Positions 1 to 8,427 of a DNA stretch of 64,000 nucleotides are shown one piece after another; the first letter of the stretch is position 1; each line of letters opens with the position of its first letter. The notes under the pieces are model-generated. The model searched no databases. It saw only the letters and a list, made by a program, of their open reading frames with translations, and was not told where the DNA came from. Where the stretch lies: contig JBIQHF010000001.1 of the NCBI GenBank assembly GCA_044508675.1, positions 296,308 through 360,307 on the forward strand. The letters are read 5' to 3'. The DNA is from Raineyella sp044508675 (GTDB lineage: Bacteria; Actinomycetota; Actinomycetes; Propionibacteriales; Propionibacteriaceae). The position numbers were made by a program, and so were the translations under genes.

Positions 1-365
1 ATGGTGTCGATGGACCGGTCCCGGTCGCGCATCGCGTCGACGTACTTCACGGCCTCGCGCTGGATCTGGATCCAGGCGGGTAGCAGTTCGCCGCGCTCGG
101 TGAGGCCGACGTTGTCCAGGTAGTAGCCCCACCACAACGAGCCGGCGTCCCAGTCGATGTCCCACAGCGAGACCACCCCGGCAGGGATGCCGGCACGCTC
201 GTAGATCAGCACCCGGCGGGCCGGGTCGGTGTGGACCTTCTCCCACCAGGCGGCGTGCTCGGCGGGGCCGATCTCGTGCTGGGTCAGCGACACGGCGCGA
301 ACATCCGGGTGGTTGCGCCAGACCCGCACCCGCTCACGGTCGGCGTCGGTGGCAGGACGTAGCAT
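1..365 (-). CDS. GNAT-family N-acetyltransferase (partial, cut by the window edge)
   Basis: The 121 visible residues start MLRPATDADRERVRVWRNHP and run off the left edge, so the C-terminus is missing. The early RVWRN...VR motif and the following WW-containing stretch look like the PseH/RimJ type of GNAT acyltransferase, which moves an acyl group from a CoA (or carrier) thioester to an amine, often an amino sugar. It lies 24 bases downstream of the DUF6541 gene on the same strand and close to an ACP/ligase/reductase cassette, so an N-acyl amino sugar is a reasonable substrate; this is inference. The acetyl-CoA binding motif cannot be judged fully because of truncation. Confidence 0.75.
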   Translation of the reverse strand, partial: MLRPATDADRERVRVWRNHPDVRAVSLTQHEIGPAEHAAWWEKVHTDPARRVLIYERAGIPAGVVSLWDIDWDAGSLWWGYYLDNVGLTERGELLPAWIQIQREAVKYVDAMRDRDRSIDT

Positions 366-389
366 CGGGACTCCATTTCCGGGGGACGA

Positions 390-2333
390 TCAGCGGGGGC
401 AGTCGGGCACCCGGTACAGATTGTAGGGACCGGCCCGCTCGACCAGTTCGAACGCGGGATCCTGGCCGACGCTGTCGATGCCGACGTAGAGAGCGGTCTG
501 GGACTCCTGGCCCGGGTACGGGTCGCCGCCGGTGATCACGTACGTCACGCCGTGGCGGTGCACGGCCGAGCAGACGTCGGGCTGGTTCTCGATGTCCTCC
601 AGGGAGGCGCGCAGCAGCACCACGTCGGGGCTGCCGGCCTTCTCGGTGGGGATCAGCATCCGTTCGGGCCCGATGATGGCCAGGTAGGTGGCGCCGTTCA
701 GCGGGTTGGCGGCGACCACGGCGTCGTCGGGCAGGGTGGCGGACAGTGCGTGCAGCGCGGCCGCCTCCTCCTCGGTCAGCCAGGCCTCGGCCGGGGCGGT
801 GTAGTAGCGCGAGTTGATGTACTCGATGGACAGGGGGACCGCGGCCAGGGCCAGCACGACGGCGGCGCCGCTCACCACGGCTCGGCGCAGCAGCAGCGGG
901 GTCCGGCGGGGCCAGCTGTCGGTGCCGACCAGGGCCCGCAGGCCGAGCGCGGCCAGCGGGATCCCGGCCAGCACGGCGACCGCCTGCATCCGGTACTCGT
1001 AGCCGTAGAACGGCCAGGCCAGGATCCAACTGGCGGCCGGGCGCTGCATCGCCACGGTCGCCACGATCGCCTCGACCACCAGGTAGCCGGCCCCCAGCCA
1101 GGCGAGCCGCCAGGTGCGGACCGCCCGGAACAGCCCGACCAGCACCAGGACCTGGTAGGCCCAGCCGACGATGACGCCCCGGTCGGTGTGGTGCGACCAG
1201 CCGAGCACGAAGTTGCGTACGACCCACAGCGGCTCACGTACCGGGCCGGGCAGCGCGGCCATGCCGGGCGGCACCACCGAGGCCATCGCCAGCACCCCGG
1301 CGATCCCGACCACGGCCAGGCCCAGGCACCACGCCCAGCCGATCCGGCCGGCGCCCCGCCGGGCCCACGCGAAGGTCAGGGCGAGCAGGTGGATCCAGCC
1401 CAGCAGCGCCACCACGAACAACGCACTGGTGTGGGCGAAGAACAGCCCCGGCACGGTCAGCACGAACACCACCAGGGGCAGCACGCCGAGCCGCGGCCGG
1501 CCGCCCTCCAGGCGTACGGCCAGGGTGACCAGGGCCAGGACCGGCAGGACCAGCGCGTACGCGAAGACCAGCGGCCACACCGGCCCGTGGACCAGGGTCC
1601 GGACCGGGAAGGACAGGTTCGCCAGGGCGAGCAGGACGGCCATCGCGGCGGTCCAGCCGTTCACCCGCAGCGCCGCCCGCAGGAAGAACCAGAGGCCCAC
1701 CGGCCAGACCAGCCCGATGATCGCCAGCATCAGAGCCGACAGCGCCACCGGGGCGGGCGCGCCGGTCAGCAGGGCCACGGTGGCGCCCAGCCCGTGCAGC
1801 GCGGCCGGGTAGAAGCCGGGAGCCTCGAGGGTGTTCAGGTCCGCGGTCAGCGAGGAGATGTCCCGGGTCGCGGCGAACTGCTCGACCAGCGCGTAGTGGA
1901 AGATCATGTCCGGCGCCTGCGCGAAGTTGCCCGGCGCCCCGGTGCCCTTCACCCACACGTACGCCGCCAGCGCGAAGGTGACCGCCAGCGCCACCAGCGC
2001 CGGGACCAGTCGGGCCGGAACGCCCCAGTCGCGCCGGGACGCCAGGCCCCACCTCCGTCCGGCCAGCCCCAGCAGCAGCCCGACGCCCCACAACAGCAGC
2101 GTCGAACCGACCAGGGTGTCGGTCCCCCACGGCAGCGAGACCGCCGCGGCGAGCACCCCGACCACGGCGACCAGCGTGGTGGTGATCGCCGGGCCGACGG
2201 CCAACGCGGGCAGCACCCGGCGGGAGACCAGCAGCATGAAGCCGGTCCCGGGCAGGAAGACCACCAGCGCCGCGACGATGACCACGGGGATCATGTCGGT
2301 GAAGGACCAGGCGGGCGTCAGCACGTCGGTCAT
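390..2333 (-). CDS. DUF6541-like polytopic membrane protein
   Basis: A 647-residue protein with about a dozen hydrophobic segments from residue 10 onward, followed by a soluble C-terminal domain of about 150 residues. The layout resembles actinobacterial DUF6541 and other GT-C-like proteins found in surface-polysaccharide loci. No enzymatic activity is established; transfer of sugar from a lipid carrier on the outer face is a plausible inference. The ATG at 2333 gives the family-like start MTDVLTP. However, TAGGAT lies directly on it and GTG (codon 4, 2324) is 7 bases further on, so the mRNA may be leaderless and start at 2324. The reading frame extends upstream, but that part is Arg-rich and not protein-like. 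Confidence 0.75.
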   Translation of the reverse strand: MTDVLTPAWSFTDMIPVVIVAALVVFLPGTGFMLLVSRRVLPALAVGPAITTTLVAVVGVLAAAVSLPWGTDTLVGSTLLLWGVGLLLGLAGRRWGLASRRDWGVPARLVPALVALAVTFALAAYVWVKGTGAPGNFAQAPDMIFHYALVEQFAATRDISSLTADLNTLEAPGFYPAALHGLGATVALLTGAPAPVALSALMLAIIGLVWPVGLWFFLRAALRVNGWTAAMAVLLALANLSFPVRTLVHGPVWPLVFAYALVLPVLALVTLAVRLEGGRPRLGVLPLVVFVLTVPGLFFAHTSALFVVALLGWIHLLALTFAWARRGAGRIGWAWCLGLAVVGIAGVLAMASVVPPGMAALPGPVREPLWVVRNFVLGWSHHTDRGVIVGWAYQVLVLVGLFRAVRTWRLAWLGAGYLVVEAIVATVAMQRPAASWILAWPFYGYEYRMQAVAVLAGIPLAALGLRALVGTDSWPRRTPLLLRRAVVSGAAVVLALAAVPLSIEYINSRYYTAPAEAWLTEEEAAALHALSATLPDDAVVAANPLNGATYLAIIGPERMLIPTEKAGSPDVVLLRASLEDIENQPDVCSAVHRHGVTYVITGGDPYPGQESQTALYVGIDSVGQDPAFELVERAGPYNLYRVPDCPR

Positions 2334-2337
2334 CCTA
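2332..2337 (-). promoter_or_regulatory. Candidate -10 box (TAGGAT) for the DUF6541 gene
   Basis: TAGGAT on the minus strand is followed by 7 bases and then GTG at 2324, in frame with the DUF6541 gene. This is the spacing seen before several other starts in this window. No clear -35 box is visible. Confidence 0.4.
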
Positions 2338-2383
2338 GACCGGCGCCGCCCCCGGACCGCCCGCTGCCGGTCGGCGTACTCGC

Positions 2384-2389
2384 TAGAGT
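2384..2389 (+). promoter_or_regulatory. Candidate -10 box (TAGAGT) for the ACP-ligase-SDR operon
   Basis: TAGAGT lies 40 bases before the ACP start and upstream of its AGGAAG ribosome binding site, in the divergent gap between the DUF6541 gene and the ACP gene. The same hexamer precedes the DUF4282 gene at 21915. This would be a leadered transcript. Confidence 0.4.
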
Positions 2390-2429
2390 GGGGCCGTCCA
2401 CCCGCCCGCACGCAGGAAGCCGAGACCCG

Positions 2430-2681
2430 ATGACCCAACTGAGCCGCGACCAGATCCGCACCATGATGGGCGAGGTCCTGGCGAACCAGGGCAAGGACCT
2501 GCCCGCCGACGACTCGGCCCCGCTGGACGCCATCGGCTTCCGATCGCTGGACTTCTCCGAGCTGGCGCTGTCGGTGGAGGACGAGCTGGGCACCGAGCTG
2601 AACTTCGATGCGCCGGGGCTGCGGTCCATCACCACCGTCTCCGACGTCCTGGACTTCATCGAGCAGCTGCAGAGCGCCTGA
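2430..2681 (+). CDS. Stand-alone acyl carrier protein
   Basis: An 83-residue acidic protein with the PP-binding fold pattern. Ser39 in GFRSLDF is the expected phosphopantetheine attachment site, and helix II continues as SELALSVEDELG. The usual Asp before the Ser is Arg here, a common variant in non-fatty-acid carriers. The start at 2430 has AGGAAG 11 bases upstream. The stop overlaps the next ATG (TGATG), coupling it to an acyl-AMP ligase and then an SDR. This context suggests a dedicated carrier for a small acyl unit rather than the housekeeping fatty-acid ACP. Confidence 0.9.
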   Translation: MTQLSRDQIRTMMGEVLANQGKDLPADDSAPLDAIGFRSLDFSELALSVEDELGTELNFDAPGLRSITTVSDVLDFIEQLQSA

Positions 2682-3898
2682 TGGTCGCGGGCGCAGCCAA
2701 CCGGATCATCGCCCGGGGGTTCACCGGCACCTGGGCCGAGCTGGGCACGTACGACCTGCCGGCCGCGGCCGCGGTGTTCGTCCGGGACCACGCCGAGGCC
2801 GCCCGGGCCGTCTGGACCCACGCCACCACCGAGCGGGAGACCCTGGTCGCCTCGGCCACCCGAGCCGAGGACGACCTGGTCGCCGACCTGCAGGACAACG
2901 GCATCGCCATCGCCCGCGCCGAGGGCACCGAGGTGGCCGTGGTGCCCGCCGCCGTGGAGCGTCCCGCGCACCCGGGCCGGCTGTGGCTGCTGACCTCCGG
3001 ATCGACCGGCCGGCCCAAACGGGTCGCGCACACGCTGGCCTCGCTGACCACGGTGACCGGCGACCAGCCGGCCCGGACCTGGCTGTGCCCGTACACCCCC
3101 GGCGCATACGCCTGGTGGCAGGTGGTCACCCTGGCGCTGGCCCACGAGGGCAACGACATCGTCTTCGTCGAGCCGGACCAGCTGGAGGACTGGCCGCAGC
3201 TGGCGCTGGCGCACGGCGTCACCGCCGCGTCCGGCACCCCGACGTTCTGGCGGCAGGCGATCCTGCGCTCCGGGGACACGATGGCGCAACTGCCGCTGGA
3301 ACAGGTCACCCTGGGTGGCGAGCCGGTCGATCAGGGCGTGCTGGACCGGCTGCACCGGATCTACCCGCAGGCCCGGATCTCCTGGATCTACGCCTCCTCG
3401 GAGGCCGGCGCCTCGATCGCCGTGCACGACGGGCGGGCCGGCTTCCCCGAGCAGTGGCTGCACCGCCACACCGAGGGCCGGCCGAAGCTCAGCGTGGTCG
3501 ACGACGAATTGGTGATCGGCTCCCCGTACCGGGCCGAGGGCATGGCCGACGACCTGCACACCGGTGACCGGGTCGAGATCCGCGACGGCCGGGTGCTGAT
3601 CGTGGGCCGGCTGGCCTCCGACGAGATCAACGTGGGCGGCTCCAAGGCCTCGGCGTCGGCGGTCCGTACGGTCCTGCTGGACCATCCCGCGGTGGCCTGG
3701 GCCCAGGTGCGGGGCCGCCGGGCGCCGCTGGTCGGCCACATGGTCACCGCCGAGGTGGTGCTGGAGCAGGGCGCCACGGCGAGCACCGAGGAGCTGGCCG
3801 GCTGGTGCGCCGAGCGGCTGCCGGAGTACGCGGTGCCGCGCCGCTTGAAGATCCTCGACCAGATCCCGATCAAGGAGTCCCTGAAGTCCGATGTCTGA
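2681..3898 (+). CDS. Acyl-AMP ligase (ANL superfamily), predicted to load the adjacent ACP
   Basis: A 405-residue adenylate-forming enzyme, shorter than the usual 500 or more because the N-terminal domain is reduced. The P-loop LTSGSTGRPKRV lies near residue 108, and the C-terminal GRLASDEINVGG region marks the hinge and C-terminal subdomain. The protein ends IKESLKSDV, supplying the expected catalytic Lys. It would activate a carboxylic acid with ATP and transfer it to the phosphopantetheine of the preceding ACP. It overlaps the ACP by 1 base and the following SDR by 8 bases, so the three are almost certainly co-translated. The acid itself cannot be read from the sequence. Confidence 0.82.
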   Translation: MVAGAANRIIARGFTGTWAELGTYDLPAAAAVFVRDHAEAARAVWTHATTERETLVASATRAEDDLVADLQDNGIAIARAEGTEVAVVPAAVERPAHPGRLWLLTSGSTGRPKRVAHTLASLTTVTGDQPARTWLCPYTPGAYAWWQVVTLALAHEGNDIVFVEPDQLEDWPQLALAHGVTAASGTPTFWRQAILRSGDTMAQLPLEQVTLGGEPVDQGVLDRLHRIYPQARISWIYASSEAGASIAVHDGRAGFPEQWLHRHTEGRPKLSVVDDELVIGSPYRAEGMADDLHTGDRVEIRDGRVLIVGRLASDEINVGGSKASASAVRTVLLDHPAVAWAQVRGRRAPLVGHMVTAEVVLEQGATASTEELAGWCAERLPEYAVPRRLKILDQIPIKESLKSDV

Positions 3899-4703
3899 GT
3901 CCGAGAACCCGCAGAACGACAACCGGCCGAGCGTGGGCGGACAGGCCACCCCGACCAGCACCGCCACCGGCCCGGTCCCCCCGTCCGGCGTCGTGCTGGT
4001 CAGTGGCGGCTCCCGCGGCCTGGGCCTGGCCCTGGTGCAGATGGTGCTGGACGCCGGCGCGAAGGTCGCCACCTTCGCCCGGACGGTCACCCCGGAGCTG
4101 GCCCGGCTCGCCGAGGACGTCCCGGACCGTACGCACATCGCCTCGGTCGACATCACCGATGTCGAGGCGGTCACCGGGTTCGTCAAGGACGCCGCGGCGA
4201 AGCTGGGCCGGATCGACGGGCTGATCAACAACGCCGCCGTCGGCCAGGACTCGATGCACATGCAGACCTCGCCGGCCGACATCGCCCGGATCGTCGAGAC
4301 CAACCTGACCGCCCCGCTGGTGCTGACCCGGGCGGTGCTGCGGAACATGATCCGCCGCAACGGGCGGGGCCGGATCGTGATGGTCACCTCGGTCGGTGCG
4401 CAGCGCGGCTACGCCGGGCTGACCACGTACGCCGCGACCAAGGGTGGCCTCGACTCGGCGATGCGGACGCTGGCCCGGGAGATGCACGGCCGGGTGCTGG
4501 TCAACTCGATCGCCCCGGGGTTCTTCGCCTCGGAGATGAGCTCGGTGCTGGGCTCCGAACAGCTCGGCGCGATCACCCGGCGCACCCCGTCGGGCCGGCT
4601 GGTGGAGCCGGAGAACATCGTGCCGGTCGCGCGGATGCTGATGTTCGAGGACACCAACCTGAACGGGCAGGTGCTCACCGTCGACGGGGGCAGCTCGATC
4701 TAG
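3891..4703 (+). CDS. SDR-family oxidoreductase, FabG-like (acyl-carrier ketoreductase)
   Basis: A 270-residue short-chain dehydrogenase. After a disordered leader of about 30 residues comes the NAD(P) motif GGSRGLG, then NNAA, the active-site Ser in VTSVGA, and YAATK with the catalytic Tyr and Lys. The C-terminal DGG is typical of FabG. With the upstream ACP and ligase it may reduce a 3-oxoacyl-carrier thioester to the 3-hydroxyacyl form. The same partner set occurs in loci that make N-(3-hydroxyacyl) amino sugars for glycans. Its last 4 bases overlap the convergent YfhO-family gene. Confidence 0.85.
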   Translation: MSESENPQNDNRPSVGGQATPTSTATGPVPPSGVVLVSGGSRGLGLALVQMVLDAGAKVATFARTVTPELARLAEDVPDRTHIASVDITDVEAVTGFVKDAAAKLGRIDGLINNAAVGQDSMHMQTSPADIARIVETNLTAPLVLTRAVLRNMIRRNGRGRIVMVTSVGAQRGYAGLTTYAATKGGLDSAMRTLAREMHGRVLVNSIAPGFFASEMSSVLGSEQLGAITRRTPSGRLVEPENIVPVARMLMFEDTNLNGQVLTVDGGSSI

Positions 4704-7144
4704 TCGTCGTTCTGGCCCCGGCGGCGCAGCACGACCAGACCGGCGGCGAGCAGCAGCGACAGCCCGGCCGCCGCCAGGCCCGGGACCAGGCCGGGGGTGG
4801 TGTAACGGCAGGAGAGGTGCTCGGCCCCCGACACCGGCAGGCTGAGCATGCCCTGGCGAGGCACGATCGGGGCAGGCGCCCCGTCGACCCGGCAGGTCCA
4901 GCCGTCGTGGGCGGTGGTAGAGACGATCACCTCGCCGGAGACGGGCCGGTCCCAGGTCGCCTCCAGGCGGCGACCCTGCACCTCGACCTGCGGGGCACCC
5001 TGTCCGGCGGCGGCCACCAGGGTCGCGGCGCGGACCGCGTCGTAGCAGGCGAACGATGCCGGGTCGAGCTCCCGGTCGGGCTGCTGCGCCGTCCAGACCA
5101 GGTCGAAGCCACCGTCGGCGTCGATCGCCAGGGCCTGCGGGGCGAGCACCTGGTCGGGCAGCGGCTCGCCCAGGGCCGGCCCCTCGACCTGCAGCACCGC
5201 CCCGACCGGGCAGCTGCCGGCCAGCCGGACCTGTTCGCCCGCCGCGAGCACGGTGCCCGGTTCGGGACCCATGGTCCACACGGGCGGCGAGTAGACCGAC
5301 TCGTCGTACAGGGCGTCCCGGTGGGCGAACACCGGGGCCACCCCGACGGCCGGGGCATGGGCCGGCGGTGCGACCCGGACCAGCGGATAGGCCTCGTACG
5401 TCGCCAGCTCCGCCCCGTCGGGACCGGAGTGGATCAGGCGGCCCGACACCGACAGCAGCGGATACAGCGTCGGGTCCTTGTCGACGTCGCCGATCAGCCG
5501 CCCGTTCATCCGCGACGGCACGCCCAGGTCGATGAACGCCTGCGCCGAGTCGGCGCTGAAGGTCGAGGAGTAGTAGCGCGGACCGGGCTCGCCGAGCAGG
5601 CCCGACTGGTTCCCGTACACGAAGATCGCGGCGTCCAGCCGGTAGGGCGGCCACCCGTTCCCGTCCGCGCGGTGCTGCTCGACCAGGGCCAGGTCGCGTT
5701 CGGCGTGGGCGGCCCAGGAGCCCTGGGGCGTACGGGCGGCGGAGCGCAGTTGCTCGACCACCACCGCGTTGAGGCCCGACTCGAGCACCAGCAGCACGGC
5801 CAGCAGTCCCGTGACCACCCGGTGCAGGCCCGGGCGCCAGGTCACCACAGCGACCAGGGCGACGGTGGCCAGCACCATCACCATGGTCACCTCGGTCGAC
5901 CAGGCGTGGTGGGGCCCGCGGCGGCCGACGACGATCAGCACCAGCAGGATGGCCAGGACAGCGGCACCGCCGATCGCGGCGGCCGATCCGGCGAAGGGCC
6001 GGCGCAGCCGCAGCAGGAACCGCCAGGCCAGCACGATCAGGAGCGCGCTGACCACGAATGCGTTGCGGAAGTAGGACCCGTGCGGTTCGGTGAAGCCGTA
6101 CCACAGCGGCCGGGTGACCTGCCAGGCCATCGTCGCGACCATCACCACCAGGGCCGTCCCGAAAGCCACGCGCTCGCGCACCGGGACCTGGCGGTGGGCG
6201 AAGAACGCCGCGGCCGCCACCAGGGCCACCGTGCCGACCCCGAGTCCGGGAGAGTAGTCGAGCAGCTCGGTCAGGCTGAACAGCCGGGAGAGGTAGCTCG
6301 ACAGCGGGACGTTCGCCGGCCCGTACGTGAGGTCGAGCGGCGGCGACTTCAGCCCGGCCAGCACCCCCGGCAGCACCACCGGCAGGCTGATCCCGACGCC
6401 CAGGGCGCCACGAACGGCGAACCGGCCCAGCTGGAGGGCCAGGGCGCGGGCCGGCCGCCGGTCGACCAGTGCCATCACCACGGTGAGGAACACCGCGCCG
6501 ACCGCGGCCATCACCGCGCTGTAGAAGTTCGCCCAGAAGAACAGGGCCACCAGTCCGATGCTGGGCACCAGGTGGCGTCCGGTGCGGCACCAGTGCCCGA
6601 CCAGGGCGAACAGCGGCAGGGCCGCGACGCCGTCGAGCCACATCGGGTTGAACAGGCCCTCCTCCAGCACGAAGCCGCTGGTGGCGTACGCGGTGCCGAG
6701 CACGGCAGCCAGCAGCGGATGGCCCGCCCCGTGGGCGATCCGCAGGTAGACGACCATCGCCGCCGCCACGACGGCGACCTTCACCAAGACGATCACGAAC
6801 AGCCCGAGCTCCACCCGCTCGAGCGGGAAGAACCCGATCAGCAGGCTCCACGGCCCGCCCAGGTAGGCGGCGTAGTCGGGCAGGAACGGCTGGCCCAGGC
6901 CGACGATCCAGTTGAACTGCCAGCCGATCGCCGGGTTGCCGTGCAGCAGCTCGCGCAACATCGCGTGGAACGGGAGGAACTGGGCGAAGTAGTCGTCGAA
7001 GTTCCGCGAGACGTCCCCGAACGGGTACTCGTGCAGCACCGCAGGCTGCACCAGCACGACGGCCACCGCCAGGAGTGCCCCGAGCGCGGCGGCTCCCGGG
7101 GTGCCGTGAACGGCGCCGCGCAACCTTCCGGCACGTACCTCCAC
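4700..7144 (-). CDS. YfhO-family membrane protein (predicted GT-C glycosyltransferase)
   Basis: An 814-residue protein with a cytoplasmic N-terminus, about 12-13 membrane segments between residues 20 and 440, a large extracytoplasmic domain (about 440-770) and a final membrane helix with a basic RRRGQ tail. The first outer loop has FGDVSRNFDDYFAQF, with Asp residues where GT-C enzymes place the catalytic acid. The later motif YYSSTFSADSAQAF is typical of YfhO. Bacillus YfhO adds sugar to lipoteichoic acid from an undecaprenyl-phosphate donor made by CsbB and flipped by GtcA; homologues of all three types are present here. The start is GTG, 1 base after the stop of the PIG-L gene. A paralogue lies at 9111-11660. 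Confidence 0.8.
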   Translation of the reverse strand: MEVRAGRLRGAVHGTPGAAALGALLAVAVVLVQPAVLHEYPFGDVSRNFDDYFAQFLPFHAMLRELLHGNPAIGWQFNWIVGLGQPFLPDYAAYLGGPWSLLIGFFPLERVELGLFVIVLVKVAVVAAAMVVYLRIAHGAGHPLLAAVLGTAYATSGFVLEEGLFNPMWLDGVAALPLFALVGHWCRTGRHLVPSIGLVALFFWANFYSAVMAAVGAVFLTVVMALVDRRPARALALQLGRFAVRGALGVGISLPVVLPGVLAGLKSPPLDLTYGPANVPLSSYLSRLFSLTELLDYSPGLGVGTVALVAAAAFFAHRQVPVRERVAFGTALVVMVATMAWQVTRPLWYGFTEPHGSYFRNAFVVSALLIVLAWRFLLRLRRPFAGSAAAIGGAAVLAILLVLIVVGRRGPHHAWSTEVTMVMVLATVALVAVVTWRPGLHRVVTGLLAVLLVLESGLNAVVVEQLRSAARTPQGSWAAHAERDLALVEQHRADGNGWPPYRLDAAIFVYGNQSGLLGEPGPRYYSSTFSADSAQAFIDLGVPSRMNGRLIGDVDKDPTLYPLLSVSGRLIHSGPDGAELATYEAYPLVRVAPPAHAPAVGVAPVFAHRDALYDESVYSPPVWTMGPEPGTVLAAGEQVRLAGSCPVGAVLQVEGPALGEPLPDQVLAPQALAIDADGGFDLVWTAQQPDRELDPASFACYDAVRAATLVAAAGQGAPQVEVQGRRLEATWDRPVSGEVIVSTTAHDGWTCRVDGAPAPIVPRQGMLSLPVSGAEHLSCRYTTPGLVPGLAAAGLSLLLAAGLVVLRRRGQNDD

Positions 7145-7145
7145 G

Positions 7146-8351
7146 CTAGCGCTGCACCGTCACCTTCGTGGTGGCGGTGGCCTCGGTGGTGCCGTCCGAC
7201 ACGGTCAGGGTGAAGGCGTACGTCCCGGGCCGGTCCGGCACGAACGAGGGCCGGGCGGTGGTCGGGTCGGCCAGGGCCACCTCCGGCCCGCGGGTCTGCT
7301 CCCAGGCGTACGCCAGGTCGGCGGTGCCGAGGCGGGACAGTGACCCGTCGAGCGTCACCGGCTGCCCCACGGAGGCGGCCCGGCCCGGCCCGGCATCGGC
7401 GAGCGGGCCGGAGGCCGAAGCCCCGACCCGGTACTGGCGGAAGAGGTAGGGGTCGTGCTGCAGCGGCTTGTCGGGCAGCGCCTCGGCCTGGTAGGCGTCG
7501 TACACCTCCGTCTTGACCCGCAACGGCGTGCCGTCGAGGTTCTGCGGCAGGTGGTTGGTGGTGTAGCCCAGGTAGCCGACGATGCCGTGGCCATGGCTGG
7601 CGTAGCGGCTGGCGTCCTGGGCTAGCAGCCCGACGGCGTGGTGGTCGAAGTGGTCGTTGTCGGAGCCCATCGCATGCACGTAGTCGAGGGTGCGGATCTG
7701 GTCCGGCCGGGCGTCGTTGATCAGGTCCAGCAGGGCGTTGCGCAGCTCCACCGCGGTGTAGTCGGCCGACCCGTCGATCGCGTCGATCCGGCTGATCTCC
7801 CCGTCCAGCAGCTTGGGGATGCTCTGGAAGCCGTAACGGTTGCTGCCGGTGCCCAGCCGGTAGCCGTCGGGCAGGCGCAGGAACGCCAGCGAGACCGACG
7901 GGTCGGGGTCCAGCACCCGGACCCGGATCGGGTTGTCGCCACTGGTGAAGGTCTCGGTCCGCCAGTCGTCGTCGACGCCGAGGGCGTACGCGTAGGCGGC
8001 CTCGATCCCCCGCTCGCGGGGCTCCCAGTAGTCCGGGCCGCCACCGGCGTCGCCGGCGGTGACGTACACGCTGCGGTGGCACTTGCCCGGCCGCAGGTCG
8101 TCCTGCAGGTCGGGGCTCTGGAAGTACAGGTCGTCGTCGGGGTGGGCCACCACCGACATCGTGCCGCCGGTGCACTGGCTGCCACCGCTGGTGGGGGCGG
8201 CTGTCCGGCTCGGGCCGGCGCCCGCGGCCGTGCCGAGGCCCAGGAGGGGGAGCAGCAGGCCGATCACCGCTGTGGCGGCGGCGAGTCGTGGGCGTACGCT
8301 TCCTCGGTTCGGGCCACTGACGCTCCGGTGATTATGATGCACGGGCTCCAT
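7146..8351 (-). CDS. Secreted PIG-L family deacetylase with a C-terminal PKD-type domain
   Basis: A 401-residue protein. Residues 20-46 form a signal peptide (LAAATAVIGLLLPLLGLGTAAGA). The PIG-L/LmbE metal motif AHPDDD (His70, Asp72, Asp73) follows, and HFDHHAVG supplies the second metal His motif. The last 90 or so residues are a PKD-like beta domain with the typical SxxP...YAFTLTVSDG ending. PIG-L enzymes are zinc-dependent de-N-acetylases of GlcNAc-type substrates. Export and the glycan context suggest action on a surface polymer. ATG 8351 was chosen because it directly precedes the basic/hydrophobic signal region; the upstream open frame lacks protein-like sequence. Confidence 0.82.
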   Translation of the reverse strand: MEPVHHNHRSVSGPNRGSVRPRLAAATAVIGLLLPLLGLGTAAGAGPSRTAAPTSGGSQCTGGTMSVVAHPDDDLYFQSPDLQDDLRPGKCHRSVYVTAGDAGGGPDYWEPRERGIEAAYAYALGVDDDWRTETFTSGDNPIRVRVLDPDPSVSLAFLRLPDGYRLGTGSNRYGFQSIPKLLDGEISRIDAIDGSADYTAVELRNALLDLINDARPDQIRTLDYVHAMGSDNDHFDHHAVGLLAQDASRYASHGHGIVGYLGYTTNHLPQNLDGTPLRVKTEVYDAYQAEALPDKPLQHDPYLFRQYRVGASASGPLADAGPGRAASVGQPVTLDGSLSRLGTADLAYAWEQTRGPEVALADPTTARPSFVPDRPGTYAFTLTVSDGTTEATATTKVTVQR

Positions 8352-8427
8352 GGAATCACGATCGGGGGGCGATCCTCGAACCGCCCGCCGTCCTCGCACC
8401 ATCCCGTACCACCCGAGATAGGCCATC

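Noticed and set aside
229..426. 65-codon plus-strand frame near the left edge
   Set aside because: Lies antisense to the GNAT gene and the end of the DUF6541 gene; no ribosome binding site and no family pattern.
3870..6851. 993-codon minus-strand frame across the SDR and YfhO genes
   Set aside because: It spans two convergent genes in other frames, is Arg/Gly-rich and has no start context.
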